Notes under the pieces: generated by a model | The model's database searches: none | Seen by the model: the letters and a program-made list of their open reading frames with translations, nothing else | Told to the model about the DNA's origin: nothing | From: Anticarsia gemmatalis | Taxonomy: Eukaryota > Arthropoda > Insecta > Lepidoptera > Erebidae | NCBI RefSeq assembly: GCF_050436995.1 | Contig: NC_134767.1 | Location: 3,906,001 to 3,970,000 of the forward strand | Length of the DNA stretch: 64,000 nt | Direction: 5' to 3' | In this document: piece by piece, positions 34,645 to 47,972 of the stretch | Layout: every line of letters begins with the position of its first letter | Numbering within the stretch: the stretch's first letter is position 1 | Position numbers and translations under genes: made by a program

Positions 34645-37040
34645 CTACTTTTTACTGCTAAAGCATACAAAAGGTCGACAGCTAAATTGATAATCTTATT
34701 AATTCAACTTTCTATTGACCTAAAACTCACGAAACCAAACTCAAAATGACAAAGAAACATTATTCCAACACCTTTACAATATCATCGCGGACCGATAGAC
34801 GTTGTTAAATGGTGTATCGCAATATAAATATTATTTACAGCGTAATAACTATGTCCCGACGTAAATTATTGCCTCGGTCGCCTTTATTCTCAGTTCGTGG
34901 GTAAACTTTTCTTTGTCCTTAGAATAGATAACTCGTTTGTTCAAAGGGCTTTTCAATTTACTACTGTTTTAGTCGTGTTGATTGGTGAAGAATTTTGTGG
35001 TATTTTCGTAGGAGATGCTTTGTGAAACTATTTTATTGTTTATTGAAATAACTGTACAAGTTAGTGTGGGTGAAAGCGGTCTGTAGTTTTACATAAGCTC
35101 TAAGTTACGTTATTTTATTAAGGGCGTGGACGTAAGTTGTCTGCTTGGGACGACGGCCAATTTAACCTGGGCCAAAACACCCAGAAATCTAAGATAAAAT
35201 GCACGTTTGCGTAAATATCTTGTATTTTTTGCATCAAATAATAACCATAATTTATATGTCACTGATCCAAAAGTAAGACAAAAATTTGCTCAAACTAGTT
35301 TAAATTTATAAGTAGTGTAAGTCCAATTAGGTTAATATCTTAGTAATATCACGCGCTTGACATGAACATAGTATGTATTACATACAACGGGTTTCATTTA
35401 ATAAGTACATAACCTAGTTATTGCCGCTATTCTAAAACCATGAATACCAAATCACCATAAACTTCATAACCCATAAAACACTATAACAGCAAATCAATGA
35501 ACTCGCGACCTTTGAAGCGTTTATTACTTGATTATACCCAAAAGAAACTATTAAGTTCATGGCTGTAGTTTCATTGTTAAAATGTATAATTTAACGCACA
35601 ATCGACACGACTTGTGAAGGAAATAAATAATTTTAGGGTTTGAAGAAACGAGGCATTTTTAGGTTTTGATTTGCTGAAAGAGAGCGATAGCTGTTTTTAA
35701 TGATGCCCTGATGATGAAATTTTGCATTGAAAACGAAACATAATATACATATATTATATCATCTACATATCATTTAAGATATACAAAGCTATTATAATGC
35801 TACGAATAGCTATGAAAAGATGCAACTGACTTGATCCACTCCTACAAAACTACTAAATGGAATGGCGTTTCATGAATGAGTGATTCAAAGAAGTTTTTAG
35901 CTTACAAGTACTTTATAAAAATTGAATTGAACGTTTTGCAATGTCGAATGAAAATAGTGTTTTCTAGTACAGTATTGTACAATAAATTGTTTAGAAAGTC
36001 AATAAATATGCGCGGCACGTTAACTATTTTGACAATAACAATTGATGATACCGCAGTATCTTCCGTCGATTGCGGATTGACAGCAAACAAATGATTCCAT
36101 GGGATTCCCGACAACCATTACTTATGGGAAACAGTTTGGTGACCCATGGAAATACAAGGTAATCTTATATTTCGTCCCTGGGGAATACTGAGTGAGTTGT
36201 GTACGATTTGTTGTGTTTGTTATTCAAAATATGGCAATTTTACATTGCTACATAAAAACACTATTAGTATTACTTGACACTCAAATCATTTTTTTTAAAT
36301 ACTCGTAGTAAGGCCAGCCCGACTTAGGCTTTCTATCTTGTTACGCTGATTCGGTTGCGTACGTCTTTACGATTTATAAACAGTTTTTCTTCGGTTCTCT
36401 CTAATTTTGTTCCTATCATTAGTTTCTTATTTGGTTGTATTCGTTTCCAGGTGATTTTATAACTTTTTGAACGCAAGGATAGGTACAAATAAAGCTTTCG
36501 AGCTACTATTTTAAAGATGTTTTCCTTTCTTTACCAATCTGAAAATAATCAGCAGATACGAACCCGGTATCCAAAAAAAAAAAATTGCAACAGCAAACAC
36601 ACGTTTTGGTAACAAACGTTTCTTGCAATGTAAATTAATTTAATTCACGTATTTCAAGACAAATGTTGGCAAATGATCTTAGATCTTAGACAATAATATA
36701 TCACAAACGCGTTACAGTTGATTATAGAGTTAAGATTTAATTACAAGATAGACAGGTATGGACTGAGATTGTAATTTGAATGACAAATGGACTATAGTTG
36801 AATGCAGCATGATTTGCTGTTATTGAGTTCAATATTTATTGCTAATTTGCTACATATCTCAAATAGTATTTATAATTTATTTCTACTAGAATTTATATTT
36901 TATTCTGCTGCTTCCAAAAGTGTGTAAACTAACGCTCCATTTAAGAAATGTTAAGTAATCACTGCCTCACTGTTAAAGCAGCCGTAATATTTTTTTTATG
37001 AATCCCTTTAATTTCAACCTATAGCTAATTGTATTAGAGA

Positions 37041-37280
37041 CTAGCTGACCCGCGCAACTTCGCTTGCGTCACATAAGAAATAATGAATCAAAATTTTCCC
37101 CGTTTTTGTAACACTTTTTACTGGCACTCTACTCCTATTGGTCGTAACGTGATGATATATAGCCTATAGCCTTCCTCGATAAATGGACTATCACTGAAAT
37201 AATTTTTCAAATCGGACCAGTAGTTCCTGAGATTAACGCATTCAAACAAACAAACTCTTCAGCTTTATAATATTAGTATA
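37041..37280 (-). mobile_element. Helitron-like non-autonomous element, best-preserved copy
   Basis: Minus-strand reading starts TATACTAATATTATAAAGC, has a GTTTGTTTG run, and ends in GGTCAGCTAG followed by T. A short hairpin (CGCAA/TTGCG around GCGAAG) lies just inside the CTAG. The CTAG end with upstream hairpin is the Helitron 3' signature. The canonical 5' TC is not evident, so the assignment is tentative. Confidence 0.6.
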
Positions 37281-37443
37281 CTTAGATGTATTCTTAAGCC
37301 AAGAATACACTAGAGGACAAATGTGCCGCGGCAAATGTCACCAGTTGCAAATATGGATGTCGCTAAAAATGTCAAAGCAAATCCTCCGGCTTATTGGCAT
37401 GTCACAAACACCATGTTTTGTAACGTTAATCATATTATTATAT

Positions 37444-37660
37444 GACTGCCTCCGTGGCGTAGTGGTTTAGGTCGCCACGTCAACACCATTGCGTCGAGAG
37501 GTCGTGGGTTCGATTCCCACACGGGGCAACTAATTGTGCGATCCACAAATAATTGTTTCGGGTCTGGTTGTACTTACTTTGAGGTCCGTTGTTTGTATGT
37601 TTGTAAAAGTCCCCGCGAGACAAGAGGAATTCTTAGTGCGGAAGTTGTCTTTAAAAAAAG
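37444..37660 (+). mobile_element. tRNA-derived SINE ending in a long palindrome
   Basis: The head GACTGCCTCCGTGGCGTAGT and B box GTGGGTTCGATTCCCACA are followed by the same body as the intron 4 SINE and an A-run tail. Immediately after the tail begins a perfect 22-base-arm palindrome (37662-37709). Confidence 0.75.
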
Positions 37661-37661
37661 T

Positions 37662-37709
37662 GACCTTTGAGCCATGTGGTATACATATATACCACATGGC
37701 TCAAAGGTC
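37662..37709. repeat. perfect 22-bp-arm hairpin after a SINE tail
   Basis: Arms 37662-37683 and 37688-37709 are exact reverse complements around a four-base centre (CATA). It begins two bases after the SINE A-run. Confidence 0.9.
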
Positions 37710-39780
37710 TTTATTCAAAAAAGTTTTTGATTTCGTTTGCAAACAACGAACACCATCGTTTCCAAAACGAGGTGTTGCTACGTAATATTAATGAAAAGCT
37801 AATGCTCTCTGTCCATTGTAGTGTAACACGCGATCTCGTGACGAAACACATTCTCACTCGCGCCGCGCAACACCAAGTAACTGCTTCTGATTACACCTGT
37901 TCATTTTAAATGTTAATTTATTGATTTCTAAGTGGTTTTTATTAGGGTTTAAGTAGGTAATTTAGAACTAGGCTCGTGCCTAATTTGTGTTATATTGATT
38001 AATGGTTTTGTTTTGGTAAGCTTTTTTTGGTTTAGACTTGTTAAAGGCTGTAATTGAATTTCTGTACACTACACCTATTCGTTAAAAGAGCTTTGTATAT
38101 TTTAAATATTGTATGAGTTTTTTAAGTAAAGTATACTGGATGACGCCTAATTGCTTTCTTTCTTGCTAATACTTTTTGATGCCACCCAAAGTGTCCTGGT
38201 CCTATGCCTGGTTTCTGAGGAAAATTCAGTTTATCTATTCAAACTTTTTATATGGGTTTAAACGCTATTGAATAGAGAAATTACCGCTTAATGTATTCCT
38301 TAAAACGGGGGGTAGCAAAACAGAAACCATTATTTCTATCTAATCAGCCCATATCCACCCACTGTTGGGTATAGGCCTCCCCCTCAGCACGCATTAACCA
38401 TTATTTACCTGATCGCTAAATACTAAAATGCTATAAGACGGCCGACGGGAATGAGAGAAAATATGCCATAGTCTGTATAAAGACTGAACATCTTAATATA
38501 AATCAGAAAATAACAATAGTATTTTACCTGACCCGGAAACGAATCTGAGACCTAATGATCTGCCAAATCATTTAGGTCCTCACCCAACAAATACTTTCAA
38601 AGTACAATTCTCTCACGATCTATTGAGATTTTCAACTGAAAAATGTCTGTTACCTCGTTCTTTCTTTCACGAATACATCTAGTTAGTATGAGGTGCATTT
38701 GTTCAGGTATTGTGCGAATGTAACAGTGTTGTTTGACTTCGAACACGAAATGCCGAGAAACACTCCTTTGCTTGAAAATATTGAAAGGAAATGTTTATTT
38801 CACTTTATTACTTTCTTTACAAGTCCTTGCATTTGTTTGGTGCTAAACATTTTATTGAAATGTTTTCTGGATTCAAGATTTAACGTTCTTTAGATATTTC
38901 TTTTTTGTTAGTGAAACTGGTTGTCAGTGGATCTTTTGTTTGAGTAGGAGTCGTGGAAGACGTTAGGTAGAGGGGAATGATTTACACCCACGTTTCTTAC
39001 ATTTCGATGTTGATTCGACGATTTTGTAACACATGAGTTATGTTTTTTGCCTTTGCTTGACTCGGGAATGGAGCCTGAAACCAGATGATCGAGTAATACT
39101 CTACTTAGACCGCATTTTTACCTGACGCAGTATTAGAACTTTACTATTGACCTTGCCGTGTACAAAAAAACAAAAAGAAGTTTGTATATTATGGGTATAC
39201 ATATATAATATTTCTACATGTAGCCTGTAACGGCTATGTATCGTGTCTAGTATGCCCTGCATAACTGACGAACAACTTTATCTCGTCGAACACCTGAATA
39301 AACGGTATTCTACCACAGTTGTACCCAACCCAGAACGGAACCTCAAGATTGAGAGCCACTTGCAAGCAGAAGAATGTATCGTGTGTAGTATTCACCATAA
39401 AAGTAACTGATGACGGATGAACGAGTACTATATTTCAAAATGTTTGTATACATAACTGATGAACACCTCTACCTCGTCGATGCTTCGCTACAACGTTTAT
39501 ACAATGATTTACGAGTGACGTACACCTGTACTAACTGTATTGAATTGCTTCATATATCGTTTGCGGTGTTGTAGATTTTGATGGGATTTGGTTCTGGGCA
39601 TTTTAATGGATTTTTTTTGACGTGTGGGCTAAATCTTAGTTGGCTGTAATGTGCCGTTTATAGAAGGTTTGTAGCTCTAGATATTATTCGAATTTGGTCA
39701 TATTTAATTAAACTTATTATGATACTGATTTAGGTCGTAACACTACAATTGCTTTAAATACAATACTATGTATGTAGAAC

Positions 39781-39827
39781 AATTATAGTAAGTATATAAT
39801 TTGAAAAAAATTATACTTACTATAATT
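39781..39827. repeat. hairpin, perfect 16-bp arms
   Basis: AATTATAGTAAGTATA at 39781-39796 pairs with 39812-39827 around a 15-base A-rich loop. Confidence 0.8.
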
Positions 39828-40105
39828 TTTCGTATACGTTTTATTTTCACTCTAAAACAAATATTATTCTGCATATTGCAGCTTGTAAAAATTAAATGAG
39901 GAACGCCCTTAATTATATTTTGAAAGAAACAGAAAAGGTGCATTTTCCTCATAATAAAACAAATCTGATAACCTCATTATTTGACCAGAAGTCGTAAAAC
40001 CTTGCCCTTGACTTACTAAAGACCACAAACAAAAACAGAAGGTATAATCAAATTAGAAGGTTCTGTTCCATTCGTCTATACGTGAAGTTACACAACTGGT
40101 TACAG

Positions 40106-40240
40106 CCCGCAACTCCGTTCGCGTGAACCGTAGTTATATGACTTATTTAATGTTACATACAAAACTAAGAGCGAAAGCTGTGTTTCTATAGCCTATGTGG
40201 TAATGTAGTCATTAAGCTATAACACTGCAAAGTAACATCA
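40106..40240 (+). repeat. possible diverged repeat with CGCAACTCCGTTCGCG end
   Basis: CCCGCAACTCCGTTCGCGTG resembles the hairpin end of the Helitron-like family (CCGCGCAACTTCGCTTGCG). The following text has only loose similarity. A similar CCCGGGACTTTGCCCGCAT occurs at about 43757. Confidence 0.3.
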
Positions 40241-43200
40241 TGCCCTCCGAAGTTTTGGAATCATTCAAAAATCCAAATATCCAGACATCATTACAAGACC
40301 CAAACATCCAAAAATTCAAATCCATCCAAGCATGAGAAAACATAAACCAAATTCTCACATTTCTATCTTATTAGATAAGTATATAAGAAAGGCTAGGCTG
40401 ATGACGATGAAGTATAGTTTAACGTGAATAGCTAATCAAATTAGTAAGTTCTGTTTCATCGTGACAAAGCGTTACGATACGAGTGGGAAATGTACGGCGA
40501 CGTAATAAAACCTCACAACAGTTCCCCAGTCAATAAAAACCTTGAAGATATAGGATAAATACGGTTCAGGGCTGTCTAAGATCTGGAATTTTCTGAATTT
40601 ATTTATTTAATTTTCTGGAGTTTAATAAAGAACTTCAAACAATTTTCCATTGCTTTCCGGGACTTCCTTTTCTTCTTTGTGCCTGTAGTCGCTTATTCAT
40701 AAAAAATCGAATAAATAAATTAAAGATAAAAATAAATATAACTTAAAAAAATCTATTGTTTGTATACATGTTTCTTATTTCTCATTACTACTTACCCTCA
40801 CTCAAATATTTTACCGTTATGTAAATCGAATACATGCAAGCCTCTTCAATAGCCACGAGCGTCGTCAAGCTAGTTTCCATGTCACCACAATTTCTTAATA
40901 GAAATTACTTCAACAGCAGTAATTCCTTCACGTTTATTCCATAAGGCCTACATTCCATCAAAACGTCGATCAAACACATACTCACTTTCAGGAAAATTCT
41001 CGTGAGATTACATAACCGCATTTCCTTCGAAAAGTAAACATCAACTCAATAAGGAAAGTGTCGCTACAGCCCTACACCGATACGTTTTGAGACAATCTTC
41101 AGAGATTTAAAGGTATATCGACTTTATGTAAATACGTACACTGCAGCGTAGTAAAACTGTTCCTTTTGTATGTGATGATTTTTTTATTTAGTTCGGTTTT
41201 CGCAACAAGTGGAGTGTGGCGATGAAATGTTGGGATGAAATTGTTTCGTACTTACCGAGTAACAATATTTTTTTACAATTTGTATATATTAATACACTTA
41301 CGAGAAACTTGGTTATTTGCGTAGAAGGTTCCATGTCCCAACATTAAGATTAATGTTGCAACTGGAGATCTCTAATATGAAATTGAAAACCTCTTGCTAG
41401 ACTCAAAACACAGCTTTCCCAAATCAGTGGAAAATTAAAAATACCATGTCTATATATATAAATACATGTAAAAAGTTTATAAAAAAAAGCAAATTTGACT
41501 TTGACTTTGATATAGCTTACTGGTATCATAACCACGTAATCGTCATAATTACTTAATTGTGGTACTTTATTGCTGGCACATCATTTAGATTCTGGATACA
41601 ATCAAAATGACGTCAGAAAGGAATAGGCTTTATTAATAATATTTATAGAAATGTAAGGCAGACTTCTTATACAAATACTAACGTATTGAGGTTCATGCAC
41701 TGTCTTACCGATTGTCTTTCCCGCTTATCACTTTTAAGATTTTATTGCGCTTAGGAAGAAATTAGGTACAATGCAACGACTCTTGGCAGCCGTCCATATA
41801 ACAAGTTACCGTAAAATCATGTTCTTTCCAATCAACTGGCGGTCACATTCCGTTCAGAAAGCATGCGGTCGAATTCCAGCAAGACTACGAACCATCTATC
41901 ACCGCGTATCAGATGGGTACATATGTAGTGTTTGCCGTCCTAACTACGGACAACAACCAGAAATATGGACTGCTTTTGATTGCGCTTGGTATTTTTGAGA
42001 ATTTTTTGTCTAAGGGCCAAATTTTGTATCAAGATAGTAACTTAGCAATATATTGTATGAACAATGTGAAACTGAAACAGTTCCTCATTCGTCCAATTAG
42101 ATTCATGAATATTATAGCAAATGCATAGTTACTAATTACTGCTACTTCAAAGTTCAAATTACCTACATCACGTGGTTTTATCGTCATACTTATTATTTAT
42201 ACGTGATTGATTACCATTTTTGAAAAACGATTTCGTAGCTTCTGTCTGTGAAATTGTGTTTTTTAAACAGAGACGTAACAAACGTGTTTGCGTTGCACAA
42301 AATATTACAAATTGAAGCAAAAAGCCCCATAGACTGTCACGGACGCCGTCGTTTCATGCCAGCTCAACGACTATTTCACCCACAATTTTCTCAACAACAA
42401 AACAATACCTTCAACCTATCCATAATAATCCTAATGGCACACAACACATGCTTACACGTAACACGTTTGACCAGCGGCCGTGAACTCATCAACATCGCAC
42501 ACATAGTTAAATACTTCCTCGCTAGGCGGATGTTGCGCGGTTTACCGTTGAACCTTGAACTATATTGAAGTAGGCTTGTGGTTTGTCATGTAGTGTAGGA
42601 AATACACAAAATATTATAAGGATTTCAAGAACAATTCACGTTTTGGTTGTAAAGGTCTATTTGAGTGTGGCCCAGAACTTTTGGATGGAAAAAATAAATT
42701 AATTGTTCAAGTCTACAGAAGAATTCTCTTTTAATAAGAAGTATTCTGGCAATGACTAAAGCTGGTTAGTGTTCGGAGAACAGTTACATTTAAATAATAA
42801 GCTGAAATTAACTTTAGTACTACGCTTAAGGTAATGAACGGTGACTGCTAACATCAGACAAAGTTTCATATACTATTATATAAAAACGACGGTTTTGCTT
42901 CAACGCTAAAATTGGGCAAAGCTCACGATATAATCATCGTTTATCTTGATAGATCTTTTGACAGTTATTCATTTGGTTTAACCTTACAGACTTACACATT
43001 AACTAAGGTACAATAACTAAACCAGCAAATTATCCACCAAGTCAGCACGAAACCTAACGTCCAATACCGTAGTAGCAATCAATAGGGAGAAAACAAAGGG
43101 AGATTGGCGCGCAACCTCTTTTTGTTCGCACATACCGGATATTACCAGTGAAGGCTCTACTTTATCTGTATTTTAACAGCCTTCACGCTGTATTACCTAT

Positions 43201-43457
43201 TGTAATAGATATTTTGATTTTTCATAATAATCACGCCGGTTATACCTGATTGGTGTAGGCATAGGTGTATAAAATACAATCGCGTTTTACCATTAACGGT
43301 GTAACTCCATTGTAATAGGGGACGAGCCTATTGCCATATACCGAGCACGTCACCGAACTCTGGACTATTATAGAGAATGATTTAAAATAAATTAGAAAAA
43401 GACCGATATCACTTTGTACGACCGAATCCGGGATCTTGTGATTAGCAGTCCAGAGGG

Positions 43458-43475
43458 AGTCAGTCAGTCAGTCAG
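43458..43475. repeat. (AGTC)n microsatellite
   Basis: Four and a half AGTC units. Confidence 0.8.
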
Positions 43476-45599
43476 CTTCAGTCTAACTTCTGGAAAATAT
43501 GTTTTAAAGTAATCGGTGTTTACTAGGATACTCCACATAACCTTACCGTAATCAATCACGATGTCTTCAAATAGTGGCATCTAAATCTAAACTCTAATCA
43601 CGTGTCGATGAAATAATATTTTTTTCATTTTTACAACTCAATGAGGCTGACCTAAATATCAGAGAAAATAAACTTCAATTCTGTAAATCCAACAACTTGA
43701 AATCAGAAAGCACTTACAGGATTACTTCTCAAATAAATAGAGTACAAGCTTCTACCCGGGACTTTGCCCGCATAGAATAATTACCTTGGATAAAAAATCT
43801 TCTGTTTTAATCCAGGCTGTAAACTGTATGTTACCACCTTGGCCGAAATTGGTCCGAGAGTTCATTGCCGTCACCATCAAACTATAATAAAAACCCATTA
43901 ATAGTCAATTGCAGGTTGGGGACTGCATACCTTCAAGAACTGTTCTAAACCACTCTCAGGCATGCAAGGTTGCATCACGATGTTTACCTGCAGCGTTAGA
44001 ACAAGTGATAATTATTTCTAAAACACACATAACTTCGAAAAGTCATTAGTGTGTTGCTTATGAACCCTTGACCACTTGCATGGGAGAAGCAACTTAAATC
44101 ACTCGGCTATCACTGCTCTTGATTCAAGCATAAAAATCCGTTCAGTAGATTTAGCGCAGAAGTGTAACAAACATACATACAAATTCAGAAACTTTCGCAT
44201 TTGTAATACAAGTAGGAAGTAGGATATTTTGTTTGAAGCTGAGTATATTATAAGCTGATTTTCTCAAGACATGTTATTACACACGGGAAGGAAGAAAACT
44301 TGTATGACGCAATATCGACTTGTTTATAAATATGTGAGACGTCTCGTGATTGATGGTCGTGAAGGTTTTTCGCTTTTGTATTTATATTGTAGCGTACATT
44401 TCTTTGGTATAATAATTGTGGCAGTATTTGTTTGGTGTTTTTCAAGGGCGTTTTGTAATTTCGTTGGGCGATTTGGTTTTATTTAAAAACTGTAATTTGA
44501 ATAACATCCTTTAATGTATTTTTATTGAAATAGTTGACATACAATTTGACTACTACAGTCTAACAACTAAGTAAAGAGCCTTGCCTGTATGTAGGTTCAA
44601 GGCTGGCGGAGGTACAAAAAATGGCAGAATTTAGAATATCAGTGACCCGTCATAGGTTAGTGTATATGATAGTTGTCTGTTAAGTATATAAATCGTGCCT
44701 ACCAAGGTTCTCTACTAAGTTTTTAGACTATACTATTGAGTTGCTACTTTTTTTTCTGAAAATGTGTTAGTGCTTATAACACTAACATTGAAAAATCTAC
44801 TCACCCCTCGTAATACATTTTTAATTACGCGAATATTTCGTTAAAATTTTCCAATTCGCCATTTATCATTGTATACTGAACCTTATTTCACAATGTAATC
44901 TCAGAATACAAAACATAAACCAGCTTGGTAATTAACCGTCTACTTTATTATTCATCAGGCCCGTTTATTAATAACTGCAACTTTGTTTAATGGCAGCATA
45001 AAAAATTGCCAATCATCCAACTTCGGTGCCTTCCAAGTTGATAATCTCCATTTTAATTCTGAGCAACTTTTATCGTGGGTAATGAATTTACAAATCCTTC
45101 AGGATTATGTTCCGACTTGCCAAGTTCTGAACGATATTCTAAGCGTTTATAATATTTTGAATTTGTATATACTGTTAAGTATTTCGGGATTTAATGTTTG
45201 GATTATATTGATACGATTATCAACTCGACCGTTATTGTTCTTGTGAGGTTGGTTCTGAGAATTACAGGTTGTTATGACAATCTGTTGGTGTAGACATTTT
45301 CCGAGTATTTCATGTTTTTCTTTTTTGTTTGGGTTTAGTGAGTAAACGTGGTCATTGTACTATAAACAAATATTCCTAATAAACTATGATAAAAATGTTC
45401 TGGATAGTGATATGCGAAGGTTATTGACATCGATAACGAATAGTTTGTTTTAAGTACCTTTGAGAGTATTATGCATGTGCTAAAAACCACTTATTGGGCA
45501 TTTGTTTTTATTATTGTGGCAGATTTGTAGGTGATTGTATGAGACAGTACAACGCTCAAATCCTGCGCGTTTTTGGTTATAGTGGCACACCGCTCAATT

Positions 45600-45755
45600 A
45601 AATATAAAATAAATTAATTAATATCATTGGACAACTCACACACGGTCATTTGATTCCAAACTAAGCAGAGCTTGTACTATGGTAACCAAATAACCAATAA
45701 ACATACTTATATACTTCTAAATACATACTTACATAGATACATTGACAACCAATAA
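45600..45755 (-). mobile_element. 5'-truncated SINE lacking its tRNA head
   Basis: Shares the body of the SINE at 61441-61685 almost base for base (GGACAACTCACACACGGTC and the TACTATGGTAACCAAATAAC stretch on the plus strand) but stops before the tRNA-like head. This fits 5' truncation during target-primed reverse transcription. Confidence 0.7.
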
Positions 45756-46007
45756 AATAATAAATTGATATACTTACGTTACATGTACATTACCTACATA
45801 GTTTTCTTTTTTAAACAGTACAAAAAAATTATCAAACCAATTTTCAACGATAATAATAACATCGAACCACTAACATCAAAGACCGACCATCAATCCAAGA
45901 TTTTACGACACTGCATTCCCATTTTCGCACCCCATTGCACAGGCCATTACTCTTCAACTTTCCCATTACTGAGTGCAATATCGATATGAAAACAAAGATA
46001 TTTTCTC

Positions 46008-46134
46008 ATAAAACTACTACTATCAATATATCAAAAGGAACAATCTAATTGCCACGAAAGTAGGTCAAATGAGCTTCGCCATCACAATGGGGCCCACGAT
46101 ATGGATATCCGTGTACGAGTTCATAAGTATTGTG
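46008..46134. repeat. direct repeat, left copy
   Basis: About 127 bases (ATAAAACTACTACTATC through ATAAGTATTGTG) nearly identical to 46414-46539. The copies bracket a Helitron-like element. Confidence 0.85.
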
Positions 46135-46166
46135 ATAATATTATAAAGCTACGTTAAGCTAAGCTG

Positions 46167-46407
46167 TACTAATATTATAAAGCTGAAGAGTTTGTTTGTT
46201 TGTTTGTTTGTTTGAACGTGCTAATCTCAGTAACTGCTGGTTCGATTTGAAAAATTCTTTCAGTGTTAGATAGCCCATTTATCGAGGAAGGCTATATATC
46301 ATTACGCTACGACCAATAGGAGCAGAGCACCAGTGAAAAATGTTACAAAAACGGGAAAAATTATGGCTCTTTTATGTGACGCAAGCGAAGTTGCACAGGT
46401 CAGCTAG
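46167..46407 (+). mobile_element. Helitron-like non-autonomous element between direct repeats
   Basis: Starts TACTAATATTATAAAGC, has a (TTTG)n run at 46191-46214 and ends GGTCAGCTAG, here followed by A. It is flanked by two copies of a roughly 126-base direct repeat (46008-46134, 46414-46539). Confidence 0.6.
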
Positions 46408-46413
46408 ATTTCT

Positions 46414-46539
46414 AATAAAACTACTAGTATCAATATATAAAAAATATATCTAATTGCCACGAAAGTAGGTCAAATGAGCTTCGCCATCACAATGGGCCCC
46501 ACGATATGGATATCCGTGTACCAGTTCATAAGTATTGTG
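46414..46539. repeat. direct repeat, right copy
   Basis: Nearly identical to 46008-46134, differing by a few substitutions and small indels in the AT-rich first third. Confidence 0.85.
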
Positions 46540-47728
46540 CACATTTTTCGGGGTTCCTTTTTGCTCCTGTGAATGCTCAACTGATTTTATCGAATGTATT
46601 ATGTTTTGAATGTATGGTTGGAGGTTTCTGTACCATTTTTAGAACTATATTTACTTTTGTAACAGTCTGGGCTAAATTCTCGTCCAGGCTGAAGATGTTT
46701 CAGCATCTGTTACAGAATAATTTAATGTTTTTGTAACGAATAGACAAAAATAAAACTGACCACAAAATAATTAACTGTTTTGCGACGTTTTAACCATTTA
46801 TAAGAGCGCCATAAGAGCTTGCTGATCTTAATATTACAAGCTTTTATCTAAGAGCTAAAAGAATGATTCATACCAAGAGTAAAACTATGTCAGTCACTGC
46901 AACGAGTGTTACCTCTGGTATAGAAACGCCAATTTATCATCCAAAACCTAAAAACCAGTATAAAAATTCACCAGACCTTATAAAACTCAAAGCAACGAGT
47001 CATAAGGTCGTCGTACTCGTCCAAGTCGAAGGCACGTATAAATCAAAAATGCAGGATACACACACTTATTCGCAGCCTCGCTGAAGGATTTGTTATTCAA
47101 TTTCCTGTATCGAACACTGCCTGACATATATACCATACCTTTGTTATCGACCTTTGTTATTTCAAGCTAAATTCACCTTTATTACAATACTTTAGAGTGT
47201 ATTTTTCTGATGACGAATAGTGCTTTGTGTTAGGCTACTTATTCCGATACGGTCTATAATTATTGGACTGTGTCTATTAGTGTATTATCTTTTCTCTTTG
47301 CTTCCAGGTTTGTTTTATGGGTTGATAAATCAAGATTTCCCTTTTATCATTTGAGATGGCATATGTGTCCTTTTCCTAATGGCGAGTTAATGATATAAAA
47401 TAAAGTATTCGCAACGTCTACGCGTTTGAGATTTTCTGCTTACCGTATGAAGAAGAACATGAGTTCGTCTAGACAAACAGCAGGTTCAAAATAAACTAGT
47501 CGATGTATTTGTATACCTAGCAAACAGGCAATGGATATCTGTCAGTGTGTCTATCAGTTAACTAATTCAAAGGATTTTAAGATTGAAAGAAAGAACATGA
47601 AAATTTCACGACCCGCATAAGTACATCGTGCTTGAGAGAGTCGGCCACCAATCACTTAAAGTCATTTATTATGGTTTTTACCATAAAGATAGAGACAAAA
47701 GGTCTTCTTTAGCTTTCTATCTATCTAT

Positions 47729-47972
47729 CGTGTGGTTAGTGGTCCTAGAGTCAAAGTTGTTAACGCCGCCCGAAAAGCCTTTGACATGGCTTAACGACTG
47801 TTATCTTAATTGACGACAACCGGGACCGACGTTTTACGTGCCCTTCGAAGCACGGAGACGCTCAGTTCAAATACCATGATGCGGTCACCTATCTATAGAA
47901 TGACCACGCCAACGGTTGCTTAACCTACAGATCGTTTACCGACCGGTGAGCACGACTGGCTATGAGCGCCTG
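47729..47972 (+). repeat. unclassified interspersed repeat, copy 2
   Basis: Same family as 33331-33580 and nearly colinear over its full length, with scattered substitutions and a small deletion near the AGCACGGAGACGC stretch. Confidence 0.7.

Larger units (their letters stand above)
31942..37040. other. non-coding stretch, possibly intron of the gene starting at 31794
   Basis: Contains the repeat copy at 33331-33580 and the hairpin at 34588-34644. No convincing second exon. Confidence 0.45.
37710..46007. other. non-coding stretch with repeat remnants
   Basis: Contains the hairpin at 39781-39827, a CCCACTGTTGGGTATAGGCC repeat remnant at about 38355, a microsatellite at 43458, a truncated SINE at 45600 and two unplaced open frames (41802-42128 and 42248-42568). 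Nothing is supported as a gene. Confidence 0.5.

Noticed and set aside
42248..42568. 106-codon frame starting MKLCFLNRDV
   Set aside because: No recognisable motif, no promoter or splice context; length is possible by chance in 64 kb read in six frames.
46863..47084. 73-codon frame MIHTKSKTMSV
   Set aside because: Looks moderately protein-like but has no homology that I recognise, and no splice or promoter support.
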